29,050 bases of DNA from Clostridia bacterium. Lineage in GTDB: Bacteria > Bacillota_A > Clostridia > Oscillospirales > CAG-272. The notes beneath the pieces are model-generated. The model saw only the letters and a program-made list of their open reading frames with translations. It did no database searches and was not told where the DNA came from. Positions within the stretch are counted from its first letter, which is position 1. Every line of letters begins with the position of its first letter. This document shows positions 1 to 8,183 of the stretch, in pieces. The position numbers and the translations under genes were made by a program. The stretch is from NCBI GenBank assembly GCA_017414585.1, contig JAFQLN010000138.1:1-29050 (forward strand), written 5' to 3'.

Positions 1-166
1 AGAAGCCGCCGAAATATCCGACCGCTTTGTCCCACATATGGTCCGCAAACCCGATGGTGTCAAACCCGAGTTCTTTTGCAATGTTCAGATAATCTGCCGC
101 AACAGCTTCCGGTCTGGCACATTTCGACAGATTTGTGTGTACATGAATATCCTGTTTGAATTTCAT
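1..166 (-). CDS. PHP-domain metal-dependent phosphoesterase, N-terminal part only
   Basis: The visible 55 residues start MKFKQDIHVHTNLS and carry the H-x-H metal-binding pair (His8, His10) that opens PHP domains, as in histidinol-phosphatase-like and PolX-like phosphoesterases. The rest lies off the left edge, so the substrate cannot be read. The start is the ATG at 166-164, preceded by a strong GGGAGG ribosome binding site. It sits 22 nt after the glycerol-1-phosphate dehydrogenase gene on the same strand, so it is probably the third gene of an operon with that gene and the sugar-phosphate epimerase. A TIM-barrel sugar isomerase is less likely because of the early H-x-H. Confidence 0.75.
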   Translation of the reverse strand, partial: MKFKQDIHVHTNLSKCARPEAVAADYLNIAKELGFDTIGFADHMWDKAVGYFGGF

Positions 167-188
167 GATTCTTCCTCCCTAACATGAT

Positions 189-1502
189 TTATATGAGCAT
201 TCCCAGATCCCACAGCAGGCGTCCGAGCACATATTTGTCCCGGATGTCCTTCGCCATGAGGAATGCATCGTGTACATCTTCTTTGGTCAGTCCGATTTCT
301 TCAAACGAAGTCGGATGACCGATTTCCTTCATAAACGCTTCCAGTTCTGCCGATGATGGCAGTTCTCCGATCATTGCGAGAATCTCCTCCCAGTGATCTG
401 CTATCTTTTCAAGGCGCACGGCGTGTTTTGCGAGGTCGTATTTGCCTTCCTTTGCTTCACCGGCAATCATCGCTTCCGCACCGTGCCCGAGCTTTTCCCT
501 CAGATACGCATTCCATGCTTCACCGTCAAATGTCTGCACGCACTGAAGTGCCTTTTCCCGGTTGGGTACGGTTTTCCGGAGTTCTTCGTATGCGCGGATG
601 GTGATCAGCGATGCAATGCCGCATTGGATACCGTGCAGATCGGACGGTGTGCCAAATGCAAGCGCACGCATATCAAGAATATGGGAAATATAGTGTTCCA
701 TCCCCGATGCCGGACGGGAGATGCCCGCATAGTTCATGGCAAGCCCCGAAATGACCAGCCCGTTCATGACAGCAAGAACCGCCTGCTCATCGCCCCGTAC
801 TGCAGCAGCGCCGTTTTTTACACAGTCTGCAAGAGCGGCTCTGACGATTTGTGCAGCAGTATCGCAGTAGTCCTCTCCGATGAGCAATGCGGCGATTTTC
901 CACTCGACAATGCTCACATATTTTGCCAGCATATCGCCGATCCCGGATGCGATCATGTGCGGCGGTGCGTCTGCAAGAATCCGCGCATCGCCGATAACGG
1001 CATCGGGACAGCGGGAGCTGAGCGAAATTTTCAGTCCTGCCCGCTCCATGGATGAAGTAGCCGAAGCAAATCCGTCCATGGAAGGCGCTGTCGCAACGAG
1101 AATGTACGGCACCCCCGTCAGATTTGCGAGAATCTTTCCCGTATCGTTGAGCACACCGCTGCCGAATACAAGAATTCCGTCACAGGAAGTATCCCAATAC
1201 ATAACCGCTTCCCCGACGAGCTTTTCATCCGGTGCGGGATGATCGCGTTCGATGACATGGAGGGTGTACGGGATATTCTTTTCCCGAAGGGAGGCGCAGC
1301 CCTTCTCCCCTGCCTTCGCATACGTATTCCTGTCACACAGGACAAACGGATGATGAACGCCGTACTTTTCCAGCGTAGGAATCATATCATCAGCGGCATT
1401 CATTCCCGTGATGCATTCCTTCAGCATTCCGAAATGCTGTCTTCCGCACGACGGACAGGCAAAACCGTCATGGGACATAAGCCAGTTCAGTGTATATTCC
1501 AT
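189..1502 (-). CDS. araM: sn-glycerol-1-phosphate dehydrogenase family (AraM/EgsA type)
   Basis: This 437-residue protein belongs to the metal-dependent dehydrogenases that reduce dihydroxyacetone phosphate to sn-glycerol 1-phosphate. Visible family motifs are the nucleotide-binding GSGVLNDTGK (about 114-123), APSMDGFASA (139-148), SGIGDMLAK with the likely metal ligand Asp190, and SRPASGMEHYISH with His270, followed by a further likely ligand His290. The N-terminus has a CPSCGRQH segment. The ATG at 1502-1500 was chosen because GGAGG lies 7 nt upstream; the GTG two codons earlier almost touches that site. The upstream epimerase gene ends 2 nt before the start, so translation is probably coupled. 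In Bacillus AraM makes G1P for a prenyl-glyceryl phosphate; here the neighbours suggest sugar-phosphate metabolism, which is inference. Confidence 0.88.
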   Translation of the reverse strand: MEYTLNWLMSHDGFACPSCGRQHFGMLKECITGMNAADDMIPTLEKYGVHHPFVLCDRNTYAKAGEKGCASLREKNIPYTLHVIERDHPAPDEKLVGEAVMYWDTSCDGILVFGSGVLNDTGKILANLTGVPYILVATAPSMDGFASATSSMERAGLKISLSSRCPDAVIGDARILADAPPHMIASGIGDMLAKYVSIVEWKIAALLIGEDYCDTAAQIVRAALADCVKNGAAAVRGDEQAVLAVMNGLVISGLAMNYAGISRPASGMEHYISHILDMRALAFGTPSDLHGIQCGIASLITIRAYEELRKTVPNREKALQCVQTFDGEAWNAYLREKLGHGAEAMIAGEAKEGKYDLAKHAVRLEKIADHWEEILAMIGELPSSAELEAFMKEIGHPTSFEEIGLTKEDVHDAFLMAKDIRDKYVLGRLLWDLGMLI

Positions 1503-1504
1503 GG

Positions 1505-2173
1505 TCACACCTCCACGCAGAGACGTGTTTTTTTGATATTTTCTTCGATGGTTCCGGTCTTTGCGAAAATGCTCGAGGTACCGCAGACGAAGAGATCCGC
1601 GCCTGCCTGCGACATTTTTACCGCATTTTCAAAGCTGACATTGCCGTCCACCTCGATTTCCACGTCGGTATAGCCGCGCTCATCGAGATAACGCCGGGTG
1701 TCCGCAATTTTGGTCAGGGCTGCCGGAATGAGCTTCTGTCCGGCAAATCCCGGGTTGACCGTCATCAGAAGCACACCGTCAATATCATCGAGCACATAAT
1801 CGAGAACACACAGCGGTGTGGCAGGATTGAGTGCTGCCATTGCCTTCGCACCGCACGATTTCACAGCAGCAAGTGCACGCTGCAGATGATCGGTAGATTC
1901 TGCGTGAACGGAAACATATTCACCCGGCTGCGGTTTGAACCAGTCAATTTTCCACTCCGGTTCGGTAATCATGAGATGGATATCGAGCGGAATCGAAGTC
2001 ATTTCGCGCATCACGCGGCAGAAATCCGTCCCGAGCGTATAATTCTTTACAAAAACACCGTCCATAATGTCAATATGCAGGTATTCCACACCGTTCTCTT
2101 CAAACAGAGCAAGTGTTTGGGGCAGGGTGCGGTAATCGACGCACATCATGGAAGGCGCGAGTTTCTTTTTCAT
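1505..2173 (-). CDS. Sugar-phosphate 3-epimerase of the Rpe/AlsE family
   Basis: The 222-residue protein is a (beta/alpha)8-barrel ribulose-phosphate 3-epimerase family member. It shows LAPSMMCVD near the N-terminus, YLHIDIMDG and PLDIHLMI with the metal-ligand histidines and aspartates, MTVNPGFAGQKLIP (phosphate and catalytic region), EIEVDGN, and GTSSIF at the C-terminus. SMMCVD, FAGQ and GTSSIF resemble D-allulose-6-phosphate epimerase (AlsE) more than Rpe, where SILSAD and FGGQ are usual, so either D-ribulose-5-phosphate or D-allulose-6-phosphate could be the substrate. It is first in an operon with the G1P dehydrogenase and PHP genes and has a good promoter at 2265-2293. Family placement is secure; the exact substrate is not. 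Confidence 0.88.
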   Translation of the reverse strand: MKKKLAPSMMCVDYRTLPQTLALFEENGVEYLHIDIMDGVFVKNYTLGTDFCRVMREMTSIPLDIHLMITEPEWKIDWFKPQPGEYVSVHAESTDHLQRALAAVKSCGAKAMAALNPATPLCVLDYVLDDIDGVLLMTVNPGFAGQKLIPAALTKIADTRRYLDERGYTDVEIEVDGNVSFENAVKMSQAGADLFVCGTSSIFAKTGTIEENIKKTRLCVEV

Positions 2174-2264
2174 AAGGTCATGTCCCTTTCACTCCTGAAA
2201 CCAGACATCGGAAAATGCATCGTATGTGCATTTCCGGGTCGTTCATTTCAGATTCTTCCCCCAT

Positions 2265-2293
2265 ATTATAGCAGATAATCCGCGCTTCCGCAA
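2265..2293 (-). promoter_or_regulatory. Promoter of the epimerase operon
   Basis: Read on the minus strand, TTGCGG (2293-2288), a 17-nt spacer and TATAAT (2270-2265) are present, with TG one base before the -10 (extended -10). It lies about 92 nt upstream of the epimerase start. Confidence 0.7.
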
Positions 2294-2377
2294 GGCAAAA
2301 TCCCCGATTTGTCCGTACAGACTTTTCCTGTGCAACTATTCGCAGTTCCGATTTTTATCCGGAATCGCGTCAATCGC

Positions 2378-2406
2378 TTGCAATCGGAGCCGCGGCATGA
2401 TATAAT
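2378..2406 (+). promoter_or_regulatory. Promoter of the fbp operon
   Basis: TTGCAA (2378-2383), a 17-nt spacer and a perfect TATAAT (2401-2406) lie 45 nt before the fbp start. The 278-bp gap 2174-2451 thus holds two divergent promoters and no other recognised feature. Confidence 0.75.
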
Positions 2407-2451
2407 CATTATGGAAAAGTTTTCAATACCAATACAACGGAGTTATGTTCT

Positions 2452-4410
2452 ATGACCAATCCCGATATCCGTTATCTCGAACTTCTCTCACGCGATTATC
2501 CGACTGTGGAAGCTGTCGCGTCGGAGATGATCAACCTGTCCGCACAGCGCAGCCTTCCGAAAGGAACAGAATACTTTTTTTCCGACCTGCACGGCGAATA
2601 TGAATCCTTTCTGCGTCTGCTCCGCTCGGCATCCGGTATGATCAAATCAAAAATCGACCTCATCTTTGAAAAAAGCATCTCTTCCGCTGAACGCGCGCAC
2701 CTCGCTCTTCTCATCTACTATCCGGAACGGGAGATCAAACAGCTTATGTCCGAGGGGCTGCTCGACGATGAATGGCGCAGTCTGACGATTTATCGCCTCA
2801 TTCTCGTGTGCGAATCGGTTTCTGCGAAATATACCCGTGCAAAAGTCCGTGCGAAAATGCCGAAGAGCTTTGACTACATACTCGACGAACTCCTCAACGT
2901 CACGGACGACGTCGGGCGGGAATACTATTACGCCGAAATCATCGCCTCCATCCTTGAAACGGGCATTGCGGACGAATTCATCGTTGCTGTCTGTTCCCTG
3001 ATCCGCGCACTGACCATTGACCGGCTGCACATCATCGGCGACATCTTTGACCGCGGTCCCCGTGCCGACCGGATCATGGACGAGCTGATGACATTTGAAC
3101 ACATCGACGTCCAGTGGGGCAACCACGATATCAGCTGGATGGGAGCCGCTGCGGGCAACACAACCCTGATCGCCAATGTTATCCGCATCGCGCTCGGCTA
3201 CAACAGCTATGACGTTCTCGAGGACGGTTACGGTTTGAACCTGCGTCCGCTTTCGATTTTTGCAACGGAAACCTACCGTGACGACCCGTGCACGCTCTTC
3301 TATCCGCACACCCTGGACGACATCGTCTACGACAGTGTGGAGCATTCCCTGACTGCAAAAATGCACAAAGCAATGGCGGTCATCCAGTTCAAGCTGGAAG
3401 GACAGCTGCTCAAAAAGCATCCCGAATACAAACTGGACTCCCGCAGACTCTTTGAAAAAACCGACTTTCGGCGAGGAACCGTTGAAATCGGCGGCACTGA
3501 ATATGAGCTGACCGACAAGAATTTTCCCACCGTCGATCCGGATGATCCGCTCCGTCTGAGCGAAAGCGAAAGCGAACTGATCCGTATTCTTGCGTCTTCC
3601 TTCCATCACAGCGCCAAACTGAACACACACGTGAAATTCCTGTTCGCACGCGGATCCATGTACCGCTCCGTCAACGGCAATCTGCTCTATCACGGCTGCA
3701 TTCCGCTGAACGAGGATGGGACATTCAAGGAAATCACACTTCCCTTCCGCGGCGAGGAAAACCGCACCTATCACGGCAAGGCACTTCTTGATCGCATCGG
3801 TCAAGCTGTCAACCGCGCTTATTTTGCTCCATTCGGTTCTCCCGAACAGCAGGAAGCAAGCGATTATCTTTGGTATCTCTGGTGCGGTCCCGATTCTCCG
3901 CTGTACGGCAAGGACAAAATGGCATTCTTTGAGCGCACACTGCTGCCGCATGATATCGGAGAACTGCGGGCAGAGCATTATGCACCTTACTACAAACTCA
4001 AAGACCGCCGCGATATCTGTGAAATGATTCTCAGCGAATTCGGTCTGCAGCCGGAAAAGGGACATATTATCAACGGACACGTTCCCGTTCTGCGCAGCGA
4101 TGGGGAAAGCCCGATCAAAGCGGACGGCAAGCTGTTTGTCATCGACGGCGGCATCTCGAAGGCGTACCGCTCCAAAACGGGTATTGCTGGGTACACGCTC
4201 ATCTACGACAGCCATTCTCTGCGCCTTGCAGAACACAAGCCTTACGACGGACATAACGCCAACATCACACCGAAAGTTTCAGTTGTCGAAAAGATGGAAA
4301 ACCGCGTGAATATTGCGGACACCGATTACGGCCGGGAGCTTGCCCTGCGGATCAGTGATCTGCGTGCCCTGCTTGACGCTTACCGCGACGGTACCATTCT
4401 GGAGAAATAG
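2452..4410 (+). CDS. fbp: Fructose-1,6-bisphosphatase, class III (Firmicutes type)
   Basis: The 652-residue protein matches the length of class III FBPases, which hydrolyse fructose 1,6-bisphosphate to fructose 6-phosphate in gluconeogenesis. It uses a calcineurin-like metallophosphatase core: SDLHGE (44-49), GDIFDRGPR (196-204) and WGNHDI (222-227) supply metal ligands, and NGHVPV appears late in the chain. GGAG lies 9 nt before the ATG, and a consensus promoter is directly upstream. It is cytoplasmic, with no signal peptide. An arylamine acetyltransferase gene follows after 55 nt with no visible terminator, so the three plus-strand genes up to 5727 probably form one transcript. No truncation or frameshift was seen. 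Confidence 0.96.
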   Translation: MTNPDIRYLELLSRDYPTVEAVASEMINLSAQRSLPKGTEYFFSDLHGEYESFLRLLRSASGMIKSKIDLIFEKSISSAERAHLALLIYYPEREIKQLMSEGLLDDEWRSLTIYRLILVCESVSAKYTRAKVRAKMPKSFDYILDELLNVTDDVGREYYYAEIIASILETGIADEFIVAVCSLIRALTIDRLHIIGDIFDRGPRADRIMDELMTFEHIDVQWGNHDISWMGAAAGNTTLIANVIRIALGYNSYDVLEDGYGLNLRPLSIFATETYRDDPCTLFYPHTLDDIVYDSVEHSLTAKMHKAMAVIQFKLEGQLLKKHPEYKLDSRRLFEKTDFRRGTVEIGGTEYELTDKNFPTVDPDDPLRLSESESELIRILASSFHHSAKLNTHVKFLFARGSMYRSVNGNLLYHGCIPLNEDGTFKEITLPFRGEENRTYHGKALLDRIGQAVNRAYFAPFGSPEQQEASDYLWYLWCGPDSPLYGKDKMAFFERTLLPHDIGELRAEHYAPYYKLKDRRDICEMILSEFGLQPEKGHIINGHVPVLRSDGESPIKADGKLFVIDGGISKAYRSKTGIAGYTLIYDSHSLRLAEHKPYDGHNANITPKVSVVEKMENRVNIADTDYGRELALRISDLRALLDAYRDGTILEK

Positions 4411-4465
4411 GAAAAACAGCCATCATCCCGCAGCAGGCTGACAGACACAACGAAAGAGGACAATT

Positions 4466-5266
4466 ATGTACACAAAAGAACAGCTAACAAATATCTTCAA
4501 CCGCATCGGTCTGGTTTACGATGCATCCGCGCCGTGCGATCTTGCTCTCATGGCAGCGGTTCAGTGGGGATTTCAGCAGAATATCCCTTATGAAAACCTC
4601 GATATTCTCCGCTCCGTGCCGCTCTCCCTCGACTACGGCGATCTGTATGAAAAAATTGTCGTAAACGGACGCGGCGGCTACTGCTTTGAGCTGAACGGCT
4701 TCCTCGGCGAAGTTTACCGCTCGCTCGGCTATGAAGTCACCGAATACATGGCACGATATCTCCGCGGTGAAACGGAAGTTCCCATGCGCCGCCACCGTGT
4801 TCTCCGCGTGACCGGAACGGAAGGGATACCGATGATCTGCGATGCGGGAATCGGACAGTCCGCATTCCGTCTGCCGCTGGAAATGCGGGAAGGTTTTATC
4901 GGTGAACAGTTCGGTGAAGTCTACAAAGTAGAGAAGGAACCGTTCTTCGGCTGGGTGATCTCCGATCTGCACAAGGGAGAATGGCGCCGGTTCTACGCCT
5001 TCACGGAGGAAGAACAGCTGAATATTGACTACATCATGCCTTCTTTCTGGTGTGAGCACGCCGCCCAGTCCCCGTTCACATCGGCGGAAATGTTCTCCAT
5101 CAAGACAGAAACAGGACGCATGACGCTGGACGGAAACGTGTTCCGTATCTTTGATGGAGAAACCGTTACCGAACGTTCGCTGGACGAGAGTGAAATGCCG
5201 GACATTTACCGCGACGTCTTCGGTCTTCCCTACTGCAGTGAATGGAAACAGGAGGGTGTACGATGA
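4466..5266 (+). CDS. nat: Arylamine N-acetyltransferase
   Basis: The 266-residue protein has the usual NAT length and the cysteine-protease-like triad: Cys73 in RGGYCFELNGF, His110 in RRHRVLRV and Asp126 in CDAGIGQSAF. NATs move acetyl groups from acetyl-CoA to arylamines or hydrazines, and some act in antibiotic biosynthesis as amide synthases. There is no biosynthetic cluster nearby, so a detoxification role is the simpler guess. The ATG follows a GAGGA site. Its TGA overlaps the ATG of the next gene by 4 nt (ATGA), which suggests translational coupling with the small redox protein. All triad residues are present, so activity is likely; the substrate is unknown. Confidence 0.93.
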   Translation: MYTKEQLTNIFNRIGLVYDASAPCDLALMAAVQWGFQQNIPYENLDILRSVPLSLDYGDLYEKIVVNGRGGYCFELNGFLGEVYRSLGYEVTEYMARYLRGETEVPMRRHRVLRVTGTEGIPMICDAGIGQSAFRLPLEMREGFIGEQFGEVYKVEKEPFFGWVISDLHKGEWRRFYAFTEEEQLNIDYIMPSFWCEHAAQSPFTSAEMFSIKTETGRMTLDGNVFRIFDGETVTERSLDESEMPDIYRDVFGLPYCSEWKQEGVR

Positions 5267-5727
5267 CCGATCATGCCGCTCTTGCTGAACAGTATTTCCG
5301 TTCCGGATGCAATTGTGCGCAGTCCGTAATCTGCGCGTTCGCCGACTGTACCGGACTGGATTTTGAAACGTCCATGAAGCTCGGTTCCTCGTTCGGCGGC
5401 GGATTCGGACGGATGCGCGAAGTCTGCGGTGCGTTCTCCGGAGCCTGTCTTGTTGCCGGTCTCCTCTGGGGATATGACGATCCCGCGGCAAAAACCGAAA
5501 AAGCCGAGCATTACGCGCTGATTCAGGACATGGCTGCGCGTTTCCGTGAACAGAACGGTTCGATCATATGCCGCGAGCTTCTGGAAGGCGTGGAATCCTC
5601 GACCGATTCCGAACCCAGTGCACGGACAGCGGAATATTACAAAAAACGTCCCTGCGCGAAAATCTCCGCCTGCGCTGCGGCAATTCTCGATGAAATCATC
5701 GCCGAACGCGGCTGGAACAAGGAATAA
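5263..5727 (+). CDS. C_GCAxxG_C_C family redox-active protein
   Basis: The 154-residue protein begins MTDHAALAEQYF and has an SGCNCAQSV segment (Cys16, Cys18), then GGGFGRMREVCGAFSGAC (Cys55, Cys62) and cysteines near the C-terminus in KRPCAKISACA. This spacing is typical of the C_GCAxxG_C_C family, proposed to bind a metal or act in redox chemistry; the function is not established. The ATG at 5263 was chosen because GGAGG lies 7 nt upstream; an in-frame ATG 21 nt earlier lies inside the NAT gene without a site. The 4-nt overlap with nat points to co-expression. It ends just before a shared terminator. Confidence 0.85.
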   Translation: MTDHAALAEQYFRSGCNCAQSVICAFADCTGLDFETSMKLGSSFGGGFGRMREVCGAFSGACLVAGLLWGYDDPAAKTEKAEHYALIQDMAARFREQNGSIICRELLEGVESSTDSEPSARTAEYYKKRPCAKISACAAAILDEIIAERGWNKE

Positions 5728-5732
5728 AAAAA

Positions 5733-5770
5733 CACGGGCACTCTCTATTCGGAGAATGTCCGTGAATTTT
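5733..5770. terminator. Shared bidirectional terminator between convergent genes
   Basis: CACGGGCA (5733-5740) pairs with TGTCCGTG (5757-5764), the stem continuing inward through CTCTC/GAGAA with one mismatch. It has T residues downstream on the plus strand and a T7 tract (complement of 5726-5732) on the minus strand, and sits between genes ending at 5727 and 5799. Confidence 0.8.
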
Positions 5771-5798
5771 TGTACAATCTTTTATTCCGGCAGGGATA

Positions 5799-7193
5799 TT
5801 ACAGCACCTGCACATCCGTGACATACGCGTTTTTTGTAACGACCGGTTCTTCACCGCAGACGGATACCCGTTCGAAAGTGATGCCGGTGATCGGCTTGTC
5901 TTCCTTACCCTGGAAGAGTATTTCTCCGGAAATCGAAGAATCTTCCCGATGCTCCATGACAATATCCCGGAAAACAACATTTCTGATCCCGCCCGGTGTA
6001 CTCTGGTCTCCCGGAAGCGAACCAAACCAGAAATCATCACGGAAAGACATCCCGATCAGCCGCTGGCAGGTATCAATATGAATCCGCTCGAAACGAATGT
6101 CTTCAAAAAAGGTACCGTGGAGACAGCAGATATTCATAACGGAACGCTCGTCCAGCTTTTCGTGATGGTCACGGTCATCCCACGAATAGATGACTTCGAT
6201 ATCGCTGAAAGAGATATTCCGATAATATGCTGCGCGGGTTTCCGCTCCGAGTCCCATACAGTTGTTGCAGTCATTCCAAAGCACGCAACGGCTGAAATGT
6301 ATGTTTTCGATCGGAGGACAATCCGACGGCTTATCTTTTTCGCCTGCCAGACCTTTCAGTGCAATGCTGTCATCACAGGCACGAATGAAAGAGTCTTCCA
6401 CGGTTACATGGGAGGAATTGGTGATATCGATCCCGTCGGTACTAGCATAGACGGGACTGACGATTTTCAGCCGTCTCACGAAAATATTCTCTGAGCGGTA
6501 AAAATGAACAGTCCAGTTGTGCAATCGGTGTGCGTGACAGATGATTCCTTCCACTCTGACACCGGACATATGTGCCGTAGACAGACAGATATTGCTGCAG
6601 CGCGAACGTGCGGCAACCTCTTCACTGCGCATGATCATACCGCTTCCTTTGACAGTGACATTGCCGCCGTCCGACATGGAAACCGATCCGTCAATCACAG
6701 CCCCGCCGGCAAGATACAGCGTTTGCCCCGACTGAAGGACAAGCTCGCCGCTGCCGCCGTTTTCGGTCAGGTCATAATAACCGGGAGCGAAATAAAGCAG
6801 ATTTTCTTCCGAGCATACAGGCGCTTCATGATCAATCGGATTGGAAAAGATATGAAGAACCTCGCCCTTGAAATTGCCGTCAAGGACCAGACTGAGCGCA
6901 TGAACGGGGCGGTTCACCGTGTATGTGATTGTCTGACCGTGGATCTGTGCCGTTACGCCTTCGCTTTTCGGGTAAAGCTCCGCCGACCGGAAAGGAATCT
7001 TCACCGTGATTTCCACAGTCACATCCTGTCCTTCATCCGCATCGAAAATCCCGAATGAGATGATTTTTTCCCATTCGTTCCGTTCGGACATCAGTCCCAG
7101 CGAAGTGCCGTTTACCGCAACGGAAAACACGCTTTCACGATTGGGAGCCTGTTGTGGTACATCATAAACAATACAGTGACGCTCTTCATTCAT
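5799..7193 (-). CDS. Right-handed beta-helix glycoside hydrolase (GH28/GH49-like)
   Basis: The 464-residue protein has an all-beta N-terminal region (about 1-130) and then repeated beta-helix coils with an STDGIDI motif (251-257) and CDDSIALKG (273-281). Asp253, Asp274 and Asp275 match the three catalytic aspartates shared by GH28 polygalacturonases and GH49 dextranases. At the place where GH28 has GHG with a key histidine the sequence reads NNCMGLGAET, and an N-terminal beta-sandwich is a GH49 trait, so this may be closer to GH49. There is no signal peptide, suggesting action on imported oligosaccharides. It starts 30 nt after the transketolase genes, with a weak AAAGAG site, and may be co-transcribed with them. 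The substrate is not readable. Confidence 0.75.
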   Translation of the reverse strand: MNEERHCIVYDVPQQAPNRESVFSVAVNGTSLGLMSERNEWEKIISFGIFDADEGQDVTVEITVKIPFRSAELYPKSEGVTAQIHGQTITYTVNRPVHALSLVLDGNFKGEVLHIFSNPIDHEAPVCSEENLLYFAPGYYDLTENGGSGELVLQSGQTLYLAGGAVIDGSVSMSDGGNVTVKGSGMIMRSEEVAARSRCSNICLSTAHMSGVRVEGIICHAHRLHNWTVHFYRSENIFVRRLKIVSPVYASTDGIDITNSSHVTVEDSFIRACDDSIALKGLAGEKDKPSDCPPIENIHFSRCVLWNDCNNCMGLGAETRAAYYRNISFSDIEVIYSWDDRDHHEKLDERSVMNICCLHGTFFEDIRFERIHIDTCQRLIGMSFRDDFWFGSLPGDQSTPGGIRNVVFRDIVMEHREDSSISGEILFQGKEDKPITGITFERVSVCGEEPVVTKNAYVTDVQVL

Positions 7194-7223
7194 GATAAAA
7201 ACTCTTTTCTGCCGGCTGGGGAA

Positions 7224-8165
7224 TTATTTCTTGAGCGCAACAGCTTCCTTTACTTTTTCTGCGATGGAAGCCGCGTCGAGCTTGTAGTAGGAAAGAAGTT
7301 CCTTTGCGGGACCGGAACGACCGAATTCGTCGTTGATGCCTACACGGAGTACGGGAGTCGGGCACTTTTCGCTGAGGCATTCGCATACAGCTGCACCGAG
7401 ACCGCCGATAACGGAGTGTTCTTCAACGGTAACAACAACGCCGCAGCGCTTTGCTTCCGCAACGATGAGTTCTTCATCAAGGGGCTTGATGGTGGAGATG
7501 TTGATAACGGAAGCGTTGATGCCGTCAGCTGCAAGCATTTCCTTTGCGAGGAGAGCCTGTTCCACTTCAATACCGGTAGCGATGATAGCAGCATCGTCGC
7601 CGTCAGCCATCTTGGTGCCCTTGCCGATTACGAATTCGTAGGAGTCGTCGAATACGTTTGCAACAGCCATTCTGCCGAAGCGGAGGTATACGGGACCGAC
7701 GTATTCGATAGCAGCCTTTACTGCAAGTCTTGCTTCAACAGCGTCAGCGGGGTTGATGATAACCATGCCGGGAATCGCACGCATGAGCGCGATATCTTCG
7801 TTGCACTGGTGGGTAGCACCGTCTTCACCAACAGTGATGCCTGCGTGCGTAGCGCCGATCTTTACGTTGTTGTGGGGATAACCGATGGAGTTTCTGACCT
7901 GTTCAAAGCTGCGTCCTGCCGCAAACATTGCGAAGGAAGAAGCGAAGGGGATTTTGCCGCACAGGGACATACCTGTAGCAACACAGATCATGTTATTTTC
8001 TGCGATACCGCAGTCGAAGAATCTTTCGGGGAATTTCTTCTTGAAGGTACCGGTCTTGGTAGCTGCGGCAAGGTCAGCGTCAAGAACTACAAGATTTTCA
8101 TATTCAGCGCCGAATTCCGCAAGCGCATTGCCGTATGCTTCACGGGTAGCAATCTTATCAGCCAT
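7224..8165 (-). CDS. Transketolase, C-terminal subunit (pyrimidine-binding and C-terminal domains)
   Basis: The 313-residue protein carries the transketolase pyrimidine-binding domain (RFFDCGIAENNMICVATGMS at about 48-67, with the family glutamate; GEDGATHQ) and the C-terminal domain (VVTVEEHSVIGGLG near residue 240). Together with the neighbouring N-terminal subunit it forms a complete thiamine-diphosphate enzyme that moves two-carbon ketol units between sugar phosphates in the non-oxidative pentose phosphate pathway. Such split transketolases are common in Clostridia and archaea. AAAGGA lies about 9 nt before the ATG. It is 18 nt downstream of the N-terminal gene, so both are expressed together. 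DXS-like function is unlikely because DXS is a single long chain. Confidence 0.93.
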   Translation of the reverse strand: MADKIATREAYGNALAEFGAEYENLVVLDADLAAATKTGTFKKKFPERFFDCGIAENNMICVATGMSLCGKIPFASSFAMFAAGRSFEQVRNSIGYPHNNVKIGATHAGITVGEDGATHQCNEDIALMRAIPGMVIINPADAVEARLAVKAAIEYVGPVYLRFGRMAVANVFDDSYEFVIGKGTKMADGDDAAIIATGIEVEQALLAKEMLAADGINASVINISTIKPLDEELIVAEAKRCGVVVTVEEHSVIGGLGAAVCECLSEKCPTPVLRVGINDEFGRSGPAKELLSYYKLDAASIAEKVKEAVALKK

Positions 8166-8183
8166 GTTCGTATTTCCTTTCTC

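Noticed and set aside
2647..4254. 535-codon open frame antisense to fbp
   Set aside because: The plus frame encodes a complete class III FBPase with all motifs; the minus frame has no family match and no ribosome binding site.
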